A DNA stretch of 64,000 nt from Closterium sp. Naga37s-1 (Eukaryota > Streptophyta > Zygnematophyceae > Desmidiales > Closteriaceae), in contig CANJKZ010000910.1 of NCBI GenBank assembly GCA_947471745.1, positions 1,394,501-1,458,500 of the forward strand, written 5' to 3'. The notes under the pieces were generated by a model. That model was not told where the DNA came from, searched no databases, and worked only from the letters and a program-made list of their open reading frames with translations. Within the stretch, counting starts at the first letter, position 1. Every line of letters starts with the position of its first letter. Position numbers and translations under genes: made by a program. Shown one piece after another: positions 40,402 to 50,350 of this stretch.

Positions 40402-43400
40402 TCATGACTTCTGTGAGGGAGTGGCAGAACCAACAGCAGAATCAGTTGTTGGAGCAGCCACACTAGCAGCAAGCGCAGTGGCCATAGCAGCAGGTGCAAT
40501 GGCAGTAGTCGCAGGTACAGCTGAAAGGGGTGATCTATGGTTGCCCGTAGCAGCATCAGTTACAGTGAGGGCAGCAGCAAGAGGCGCAGAGGCAGCTTGA
40601 GGTGAAAGAGCTGGTGTAGTACTGACCTCCGGGGCATCGGTTGCAGTTGCTGCTGCTGCAGCAGCAGGAGATGCGTCGGCAGCAGCAGGTGCAGAACCAG
40701 TGGCAGCAGGTGCAGTGGCAGCAGCAGCAGGTGCAGTGGCAGTAGCAGCTTTGGTCAGTGGAGCAGCAGGAGTAGCGGAATCAATTGCAGCAACAGTAGA
40801 ATCAGGTGTGGCAACAGCTGGATTAGTAACAGCACTGCTGGCAGTACTGGGGGCCGAGGCGGGTGCAGAAAGTGAAGCAGGAACAGAAGAATTAGCAGAA
40901 AGGATAGGAGGAGTGGACGCAGGAGCGGCAGCTGGAGTGGACACGTTGAGAGCAGGAACAGCAGAAGAAGGAGCAACGGGAGCAGCAGCAGGAGAAGGTG
41001 TTGTGGTGGCAGCAGCAGGTGGCACAGGTTCAGTAGCAGCTGCTCGTGCTGCCATAGAGGCATTGGTGGGAGCAGGTGCAGGTGTGGTGAAGGGAGGCGG
41101 TTGGTTGGACGTGATTGAAGTGAGGAGCGCAGTGAGCGACCGGGGGGGAGGTGGCGTCGGGAGAGAGGGAGCAAGGTGAGAGGAAGGGGGAGGGGCAGTA
41201 AGTAGTTGCTGGCCCCAGGCAGGGCCGTATGGCCTGGCGACAGGGAGTAGGCCGGACGGCAAGCCAGCAGATGCAAGCAGCTGTGCGAGGGAGTGCAGTG
41301 CGGTGGTGGCGGGTGGCGCAGCGTGGGGGAACGGGAAGCGCAGGGCGTGAGCAGCAGGCGGGGCCGGCATGGGGTGGGGACCAAGAGCAGCTCGCAGGGC
41401 CGCCGCCACTATGAGGTCCGGGGCCAGCAGCGGTGCTGCCATGCCCGCTGACACCTGCCCGCCTCCTGCCAACTGCCCTCCGCCTGCTGCTCCCCTCGCT
41501 GCCATGCCCGCCCCACTCCCTGCTGCTGCTGCCCCGGCCCATGATGCCACCACACCATCCTGCTCGTCCCCACTCCTCCTCCTCTTCCTCCCTCGCTCAC
41601 CAGGCTTGCACCCTCCTGCGCTCCTCCCTCCCACCTCACCAACTATGCCCTCCTTCGACTCCCACTCCTCCGTGCTGCTGCCCATCCCTCCAATTTCCTC
41701 TACGCTCATACTCTCACTGCTCTCACTCCCAGCACCCCCCTCCCACACCACCACGCGGGTCCTCTCAAGGCGGTGCCATGCCCGCCCCACCTCTGCCGCG
41801 CGGTGCGCTGTGAGCTGCCTGGGGAACGGCGTGGCTGCGGCAAGGGCAGCCCACGCACACTGCAGCTGAGGGGCGGCCTGGGCGATGCCACCCGCACGCC
41901 GGCCAGTGAAGCCAGCAGGGTGCTCACTTGAGGTGGCGGGGTGATGGGGGCATGCGTGGGGGTATGTGTGGGGGCATGCGTGGGGGTATGCGTGGGGGCA
42001 TGCGTGGGGGTATGCGTGGGGGCAGCAGCAGCAGTAGCAGCAGCGGCAGTGGCAGTGGCAGCAGCATTAGCAGCAGCAACATGTACAGCACGTTGTGCAG
42101 TGATGGCAGGAGGGGCAGAAGGAGTAAACGCATTAGCAGTGGCAGTAGCACGGGGGTTGGTATTGGCATGAGTGGCGGGCAGGTCAAGGTCAGTGTCTGT
42201 GTCAAAACCACCACCACCATCATTGTCCGTCACGTCCAAGGCGCCATCGCTGTCTCCAGTCACGCCCCCATCCCCCCCATCACTCTCCATCCCATCCCCT
42301 GCCGCCCTGCCCCGCCCACCAGCACCATCGTGCCGTCCCTCTTCTATCCACTCCTCCTCGCGCACGTCGGTCAGCCGGCGGCCACTCGCCTTGATCTGAG
42401 CGCGCCTCTCCCGCTGCTCCTCTGCCAGCGCCACCAGCGCTGCCACCTCCTCCTGCCGCACTTCACACCGCTCGTCCAGTATCCCCCTTATCCTCGCGCT
42501 CACTCCTCCCTGCCCCTCACTCTCCTCCCCCTCCTCCCCTCCCCCTTCTTCAAATTCGTCCTCTGTCCCGCCCAGCCGGCCCCCTCGCCCCCTCGCCCCA
42601 CCACCTCCTCCTGCAGTGCCCCCAGGAGGGTGGAACCCCCAGCGCTGCATGAACTGCTGCACCCACCCCACGCTGCATGTGAATCCCCGTCCCACCCCCA
42701 CCAGTGGCGCCACCCGCCTCGCATACTCCTGCACCGCCCTCACTGACACCTGCTGCTGCTCCGCCCCTGGCCCCCCTCTGCTCCCTCCCTCACCCCCCCG
42801 CTCGCCCCCTGCAGCTGGCCTGTCCTCCTCCATCCTCGCTATAGCCTTCCTCACTGCGAGCGCAAGAGCCTCCTCCAGCCGGGACTCTGCGCCTCTGAGT
42901 CTGACGGCGCCCGGCCTGCCAGTGTGGGAGCGCTGCACGAGCTGCCTCCAGTCGTCCTCCCTCAGCAGCACCGCTGGCAGCGACACGTTCGTTAGCCTCA
43001 TGCCGTACCTGCCATGCCATGCCATGCCAAGGGGGAGGGACACCCACAGGGAGGGGAGGTGTGGAGGGTGAAGGGTGAAGGGAGAGAGAGAAAGGGGTGG
43101 AGAGAAGGAGGCAAGAGAATGTGGAAGGCACCACAAGCAGTGATAACACTGAGTTCGGACAGAGGACTCTGGAGAGAAAGGGTTGGGTTGACCAATTACA
43201 ACCAGGATGCATGTAACAGGGAGGAAGGGAGGAGGTGGGGTGGGTGAGGGTGGCAAGGAGTCCAACACAACGCACCTGGCGCCAACAGCGCGGGCGATGG
43301 CCTTGGAGGGGAGGGAGGGGAGGGTGCGGGCGAGGGCACACATGGCGAGCTTCACAGCGGGCGGCACCACCGTGTGGCGCCACCGCCGCTGCCTGCCGCC

Positions 43401-46400
43401 CGCCCCCTCCCCTGTGTGCCCATGCGCCTGCCCCGCCGTGCGTGCCTCAGCAGCCCACTGCTCCGCCAGGCGCTGCAGTCGGTCCAGCGGCCCCTCCTGC
43501 TGCTCCTCTCCCCCCGCTGCCCGCCCTGCACGCCCGGCAGCAGCAGCCAGGAGTGGCAGCGGCAGCAGGGCGGTCAGAGTGCAGTGATTGGCGTCCCTCC
43601 CCCCTCTCCTCGTCCGTCCCTCCACCATCACTGCTCTGCCCTTCGGTGGTGTTTCCATCTGTCGTGTTATCATCAGTGGTGCTACCATCAATCGACATCT
43701 CTCCCCCATCTCCTCTTTCCTTCCCTTTCTTCTTCCCACCGCCCCGCTCCACCTGCTTGCCCCAGTTACTCCCCAGCCCATGCCGCAGCAGCGCCTTGCG
43801 AGCCCAGTGGTAGCTGTACCGAAACCCCTCCTTCACGCCCATCTGCGGCCCCACCTGCCGGGCATAGTCCAAAATGTCATCCCACCGCAGGGCCTCTCGC
43901 CCGTACCGCGCCTCCATGGTGCGCACCCACGCCGCCACAGCCGCCTGAACCTGGGGGTAGGCGCCGCTGCTGTGGCGGATGAGGGTGGCGCTGTGGGCGG
44001 GCAGGGCGAGGTACACGTGGCTCTTCCTCAGGATGCGCCTCACCGCCGCCACGTCCAGCGCCGCCACTCCCGCCGCCTCCACGCCCGCCGCCGCCACTCC
44101 CCCCGCTGCCAAGTTCGCTGCCCTGCCAGCAGCAGCGGTGGCAGAGGCGGCAGAGGGAAGGGCAGTGCCTTGAGGATGGCGGGCGGCGGCAGCGAAGGCA
44201 CGGTGCATGAGGCGGTGGATGTCTTTGGGCGGCATGTCGGGGCGGGCGGCCCTCAGCATGCAGATGACTCGCTTCACCCGCAGACTGATGGCCGCCCGGT
44301 GCTTGCCCTTCCCACCCGGCGCCTGCTTCTCCCTCCCTGCAGCACGCTGCCACTCCACGTGCCGCCTACCACCATCACCACCGTGGGCGTGGCCACCACT
44401 GGCGTCGGGCGTCCAGGCGGAGGTCTCCTGCTGCTGCCACTGCCGCCTCCACATCCACCAACGCCCCTCCCACTGCCGCTGCTGCTGCTGCTGCACCCCT
44501 CACCGCTGCCCCTGCTGGCGCAGCTGCCCGTCTGATTCCCTCTGCTGCCAATGTGCGTGCTACATCATCCGAGTCACACCCACCTGCTCCCTGCATGCCG
44601 CCACCCGCCTGCTCCCCGTCCACACCAGCCTCTGCCAGTGCCAGCGCCAGCAGCTCTCGACTCGGCTGCACCAAGTGTGCCGCCTTGCCTGCTGCCTTCT
44701 TCCTCGCCCGATCCCTTGCTGCGCCTCTTGCCGTGCCTGCCAGCAAGTCTACTCCTCCTGCCCATCCACCCGCCTCTGCTGCCGCCTCTCCTCCATCGCC
44801 CTCCTCGCCTGCCCCCCCACCTGCCTGCTCCCTGCCCTGCTGCGTCTGCTCCTCTGACCCGCCCTCGCCCCTCCGCCGCCGCTGCGGCCTGTCGCCCCTC
44901 TCACCCCCCTCGACCCTCTCCCCCCCCTCACCGCCCTCTAGGTCGATCACCTCCCTGCCAGCAGTCAGTGACGTCTCCCGTCCCACCACCCTCATCCCTC
45001 CCTTCCACGCACCTCCCCTCCCACGCCCCCTTCCCACTACTCCCCGCCCTCCCCTCCCTCCCCTCCCTCTCCTCCCTCCCCTTCCTCCCCTCCCACCCCC
45101 ACCCCTTCCATCCTCCTCACCCTCGTCCTCATCATCCTCCTCACTGCCCTCCTCATCCCCCTCTTCCCCCTCCTCCCACTCCCCCTCCCCCTCCGCATCA
45201 TCACCATCCGTCCGCGCCACCAGGATCTGGGCGCCAAAGATCTCATCAGCCAGCTCCACCAATGACGGCTCAGCACTGCAGGCAGCAGCGGCAGCAGCAG
45301 TGGCAGGGGCATCATTGAAGTACGCCTCCCTCTCCTCCTCCAGGTGCCGCTTTGAGAACCCCCACCGCTCCTGGAAACGACACGCCCACCCGATGCTGTA
45401 CCTGCAAGGGCAGGTGCGAGGGTAGGCTCACTGGAAAGTGTTGAGAGACGCGGCAGTAAGGGGAGAGGCGAGGGACAGATGGAGCAGAGGAAGCAGCAAG
45501 CAAGGGGCAGAAGGAGGGCGCAGACGAAGCAGCAAGCGAAGGACACATGGCACAGTACCCCGCCTCATGGCACACTACCCCGCCTCATGGCACAGTACCC
45601 CGCCTCATGGCACAGTACCCCGCCTCATGGCACAGTACCCTGCCTCATGGCACAGTACCCCGCCTCAAGGCACAGTACCCCGCCTCATGGCACAGTACCC
45701 CGCCGCCCCTCCCATCAACCCTGGCAGCACCTGAAGGAGGGCGATACCCCAAACGACAGCCCCAGCTGGCGGCCCTTGGCGCAGATCTGCTGCAGCTGCA
45801 CCTTGGTGGCGCCTGGGCCGCCCTTCATGTCCCTCAGCCACGCCACGAGCGCCTCCTCCAGCGCCATGCTCTCAGGCGCACGCACTCGCTTGCTGCTGCG
45901 CTGCGCCAAGGTGGAGCTCCAGTGGGGCGCCTTGTTGAGGATGCGGCGCACGTGCGAGGGGATGAGGCGCATGTGAGGGTACTTGGCGCGGCACACACGC
46001 ATGATGCCGCCCACCGTGATGCCGGGGCGGAGGCGCCGCAGCTCACAGATGTCGCGCTTCACACTCACGTCCACGTGCTTGCGCCGCCCGCTCCTACTCC
46101 CTCCCCCGCCTCCCCCGCCTCCCCCGCCGCGCCGCCTACTGCCGCCGCCGCCACCTGCCTCTTCCTGCTCACCTGCGCCCCCACCTGCTGCTCCCCCACC
46201 TCCTGCTGTCGCTGCTGCTGCGGTGGGCACCTGAGAAGCATCCGGTGTGTGAAGGGCAGCTGCTGCGCTCCGTGGTGCTGCAGCGGGCGGGTGGTGAGGC
46301 AGCATGAGATCCATGCCACCTCCTGCCGCACCGCCTGCTGCCCACTCAGCCCCACCCCTGGAAGCAGCACCCCCAACAGCCACCCCGCCAGCACCAACAC

Positions 46401-47793
46401 CTGCACCTGCAGCAGCATTGGCGGCAGAGGCTTGTCTGAGGGCCTCACGAGCAGCAGCGAGGCCAGCAGCATACCCCACCTCATAGTCCTCCTCCCCCTC
46501 CCCTCCCTCTCCCCCCCACTCCTCCCCTCCCCCTCCCCCCCACTCCTCCCCTCCGTCTCCTTCCCACTCCTCCTCTGCCGCTCCGCCACCCTCCCCCTCG
46601 TACCACTCCCCCCAAGCCCCATCCCCCCCCCTGTCCACACCCACACCCACGTCGGTGCGCCCGAGCTCCTCCCCACCGCCGCCCACTCCACCGCCGCCCA
46701 CTCCACCGCCAAACCGCCATGCCTGCTGCCGTCCACCCTCCACCCACCCGCCAGCCGCACCACGAAACTGCTCCTCGCCGCCCCTTCCCTCCAGCTGCTC
46801 TTGCTGCTCATACTGACGTTGCTGCTGAAGATGCTGCTGCTGCTGCTGCCATTGCTCCTCCTCCTCCTCCGGCCGCTGCTGCTGCTGCTGCTGGTGCTGC
46901 GGGTGGGGCAGCAGCTGGTCACGGTGCATGCGCCCTGCACCCACCATCTGCTGCCTTGCGTTTGACTCCTCGCCCCCCCCATCCCACCGCTCCCCTTCCT
47001 CCTCGCCATCACCCCCCCATGCCATCTCCACTCTCCTACCCCTCGCTACACCTCCGTACTCCTCCCAATCCACACGCCCCTGCTGCCATCCCGCCGCTCC
47101 CAATGCCTCTCCACCACTCACCCGCCCATCGAGGTACCCCATTCCCCCGTCCGCGTCCCACCCCCTGCCGGCGTCTCCCCCTCTCATCCGCGCATTCCCA
47201 CGCGCATGCGCGCCCGTCCCCGTCCAATCCTGTCCGCGCGCCACACCTGCGCCCCTCCCTCTGCGCGCCACCACCCCCCGCCCGCGACTGCCGTCCGCTT
47301 GCCCCGTTCCACCCCCCGTCCTCCCCCTCCCCGCGCCCTCGCTTGCGCGTACCGTACTCCCGCCTGCTCCGCATTCCGCACCCCTCCCCCTGCCTCCCCT
47401 GCGGCGGGATACGCGCCCCTCCGCGCCTCCCCCTGTCCATCCCTCCGCTGCATTCGCTGCTTCGCCTCCTCCACCCACCGCTCCCACTCCTCCGCCCGTC
47501 CCTCCGCCCTCCCGCGCTGCCACTGCCGCTCCGCGCACGCTTGCGCCGACCTCCGCGCCCTCCCCCACGCCCCATCCCGTTCCTCTAGCCGCGATTCTTC
47601 CTGCTTCCCCCCCATCCGCATAGCCGCCCTCCGCGCCTCCCCCAATCGCCCACCACGCCCCTGCAGTCCCCTCCGCCACCGCGCCCACCGCCTCCCCCCT
47701 CGCACTGCCTCTCCTCCCTCGTGCGCCTCCACCGCTTCTACCCCCCCTCGCCCCTTTTCTCCCCCTCCCCCTTCCCCCTCCGCCTGGCTCCAT
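40402..47793 (-). CDS. Large protein with three CENP-B/Tc5-type helix-turn-helix units (spliced, ~2,100 aa)
   Basis: Proposed exons: 47793-45731, 45401-44504, 44427 to ~43750, ~43520-43276, 43008-41928 and 41877-40402. All joins except the one near 43500-43750 have GT-AG ends and keep frame. Unit 1: VKRDICELRRLRPGI...SHVRRILNK (~46060-45910), then LEEALVAWLRDM...GVSPSFR and, across an intron, YSIGWACRFQERWGF (45401-45350). Unit 2: RVKRVICMLRAARPDMPPKDI...VRRILRKS, AAVAAWVRTM, DYARQVGPQMGVKEGFRYSYHWA (44290-43790). Unit 3: VKLAMCALARTLPSLPSKAIA, LEEALALAVRKAI, EYARRVAPLVGVGRGF, GWVQQFMQRWGF (43370-42640). Each is a psq-like plus Tc5/CENP-B-like pair. Acidic and Gly/Arg linkers separate them; the C-terminal ~500 residues are Ala/Pro/Thr-rich with no DDE core seen. 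Inferred role: DNA-binding protein domesticated from a pogo/Tc5-type transposase. The target is unknown. Confidence 0.72.
45548..45705. repeat. Intronic 20-bp minisatellite
   Basis: Eight tandem copies of GGCACAGTACCCCGCCTCAT within the first intron (45402-45730) of the triple-HTH gene, with one or two base changes between copies. Confidence 0.92.
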
Positions 47794-48552
47794 CCGGTAG
47801 CGCAGGGAGAGGCGGCGCCACGAAGCGACGCGAGGCGGTCAGCCACTGGCGGGGCTACGCGCGGGGAAGGGACTGCCGCACTGGCGGGCGCAGCTCTGGC
47901 AACCGAAGCTGAGCGAAAAACGCGCTGCGCGGTCGCATTACCTCTACTCGCCTCGGGCGGCTCTAGACTAACGGCTGGGCAATTACCTCGCGTGGTCGCG
48001 CGGCGCAACGCGCTTCGCGTGGCGAACGACGGCAGTGGCACTGGAAGCGGGAAAGCCTGGGTGGTGTGGGGCTGGTGGGACACGGGTGACTGCTGGCTCT
48101 CAGTTGCGCGCCACGTGGATGCTCCGGCCTACCAGAGGAAGAGAAAAGGCCTATTGGACGATCCAGACAAGCACAGAACGGATGTTCTTTTCTTTGAAAT
48201 CTGATGGAAAATGAAGCGCACTTCATCTCGTGTCAGAAATGTGCGAAAACGAAAAATCCGCTTTACTGAATGGGGACGGGCAGGAGCAAAGTGCTACAGC
48301 TCAAAGGCAGGACGGCGTGAACCTTTCTAACACAAACCTGCATTCTTAGAGAAGATGTATATGTTACAAGAATAATTATTTGTCATCTTTGCTGTTGACC
48401 AACGCCCTAATGGACAAAATGCATCTCAATGGGTCGACCTGTCGATTTATACTCGTTCGTTTGTGCACGTTGTTAGGCTAGGTTGAGTTGGTCTATAGAG
48501 GGTATAATTTGCTACATGTACCCCCTTGTGTATGCGCCATTCGGGTCATTCT
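47794..48552. other. Upstream region of the triple-HTH gene; no other gene seen
   Basis: GC-rich to about 48150, then AT-richer. Presumably promoter and 5' untranslated region of the minus-strand gene; no TATA box assigned. The CATTCT-type flank just before 48553 is the outer edge of copia D1. Confidence 0.5.
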
Positions 48553-48808
48553 TGTTGGAAACAAGTAACTTAACGCTTCTGAAGTATCGAAGTATCGACA
48601 CGAAACGGAGCAGACTACAGTGAAGCAACACGCGAGTCAACAAAAGTAACAGCTGGAGGTTACGCGAAGGTCAAAGGTCACTGACCTTTGACTCGACGAA
48701 AAATACAGCGCGACAGCAAGGACACATAACTGACTCGATACTGAGCAGTTACCCGAGTCGTCACTGTATCGAACCGCAACAGCAAAACAGTTAAAAGTCG
48801 CATCTCTT
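48553..48808 (+). repeat. Copia D1 5' LTR, left part
   Basis: Starts TGTTGGAAAC. Matches the D2 LTR (minus strand of 13202 downwards), including ACCGCAACAGC and the repeated AAGGTCA motif, and stops at CTCTT where C is inserted. Confidence 0.88.
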
Positions 48809-48938
48809 TGTCAAATTATATGCCTATGTCATAATAGAATGTAGGCTTTAGTGGGGTAGCTAATGTAGGGTATAGTTTTTTGTTACTTGTACCCAACTTT
48901 CTCGATAGTGCACTACCTTTTTCCCTTTACTCTCGACA
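48809..48938 (+). repeat. Copia C 5' LTR (130 bp) and primer site
   Basis: TGTCAAATTATATGCC to CTCTCGACA; primer site TGGTATTAAGAGC at 48939-48951 carries an extra A compared with the consensus. Confidence 0.93.
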
Positions 48939-49369
48939 TGGTATTAAGAGCGACATAGGTCCTTAGGACCGTTTTAGGACTGTTTTTCAGGGCCCACCAA
49001 CCGTTTTCCGCCGGTTACCGAGTTACCCCGCCCCTTGCCTACACTACCCTGCATCGCACAGCCCTCGCGCTCGCCTCTGCTGGCCCTCGTACAGCCCGCT
49101 AGCAGCCCGCCTGCTGCCTCGTCAGCCCCGCGCGTAGCCCGCTAGCTGCCTTGTCAGGCCCGCGCACAGCCCCGCAGCCCCCGCGCTGCCTTCTCCTGCC
49201 CCGCGCGTCGCTTCGCAGCCCTCGCGCTGCTTTCTACGGCCGCCGACGCGGCCTCGCCCTGCCGCTGTCGCGGCCCCACCCTGCCGCCGACGCGGCCCCG
49301 CCTGGCCTGCGCGCTGCCCCCCGTCGCCAGTCGCGGCGCCTGTGGGACCCGCGTGCTGCCCTGCACCAG

Positions 49370-50130
49370 CTCCGCCGCCCCTGGTGCAGCCGCCCCTGGA
49401 CCCTCGAGCAGCCGCCCCAGGACCCAGAGCAGCCGCCCCTGGCCCCTGAAGCAGCCGCCCCTGGTGCAGCCGCCCCTGGACCCTCGAGCAGCCGCCCCTG
49501 GACCCAGAGCAGCCGCCCCTGGCCCCTGCAGCAGCCGCCCCTGGAGCAGCCGCCCCTGGACCCCGAGCAGCCGCCCCTGGCCCCTGAAGCAGCCGCCCCT
49601 GGTGCAGCCGCCCCTGGACCCAGAGCAGCCGCCCCTGGCCCCTGAAGCAGCCGCCCCTGGTGCAGCCGCCCCTGGACTCTCGAGCAGCCGCCCCTGGACC
49701 CAGAGCAGCCGCCCCTGGCCCCTGAAGCAGCCGCCCCTGGTGCAGCCGCCCCTGGACCCAGAGCAGCCGCCCCTGGCCCCTGAAGCAGCCGCCCCTGGTG
49801 CAGCCGCCCCTGGACCCTCGAGCAGCCGCCCCTGGACCCAGAGCAGCCGCCCCTGGCCCCTGCAGCAGCCGCCCCTGGCCCCTGCAGCAGCCGCCCCTGG
49901 AGCAGCCGCCCCTGGACCCCGAGCAGCCGCCCCTGGCCCCTGAAGCAGCCGCCCCTGGTGCAGCCGCCCCTGGACCCAGAGCAGCCGCCCCTGGCCCCTG
50001 AAGCAGCCGCCCCTGGTGCAGCCGCCCCTGGACTCTCGAGACGCCGCCCCTGGACCCAGAGCAGCCGCCCCTGGCCCCTGAAGCAGCCGCCCCTGGTGCA
50101 GCCGCCCCTGGACCCGCGACGCCGCCCCTG
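49370..50130 (+). repeat. Copia C leader minisatellite (C-rich, ~58-bp units)
   Basis: About a dozen units built from GCAGCCGCCCCTGG with ACCCAGA, CCCCTGAA or ACCCTCGA connectors. A CCTG tetranucleotide run (50236-50300) follows. Both strands are open over long stretches because of the repeat, which is not evidence of coding. Confidence 0.93.
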
Positions 50131-50350
50131 GAGCCCGTGCAGCCGCCCGCCGAGCGCCGGCCCTGCTCGCCCGGCGAGCGCCTGCTCTTCCCGCCACTGG
50201 TGAGCACCTGCCTTGTTAGCGCGCTGCCGCGCCATCTGCCTGCCTGCCTGCCTGCCAGCCTGCCTGCCTGCCTGCCTGTCTGCCTGCCTGCCTGCCTGCC
50301 TGCCGCGCCTGCTCTGCTAGGCTACTGCTACTGCTACTGGCGGTGGCCAG

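Noticed and set aside
45548-45705. CRISPR-like regularly spaced repeats
   Set aside because: Units are directly adjacent with no spacers, in a eukaryotic intron.
47036-48204. Long plus-strand open frames opposite exon 1 of the triple-HTH gene
   Set aside because: Pro/Arg/Ser-rich composition from GC-rich antisense; the minus strand carries the recognisable domains and splice sites.
49122-50240. Long open frames on both strands of the copia C leader (Ala/Pro/Gly-rich repeats)
   Set aside because: They follow from a stop-free GC-rich tandem repeat whose frames are open in both directions; no start context and no conserved domain.
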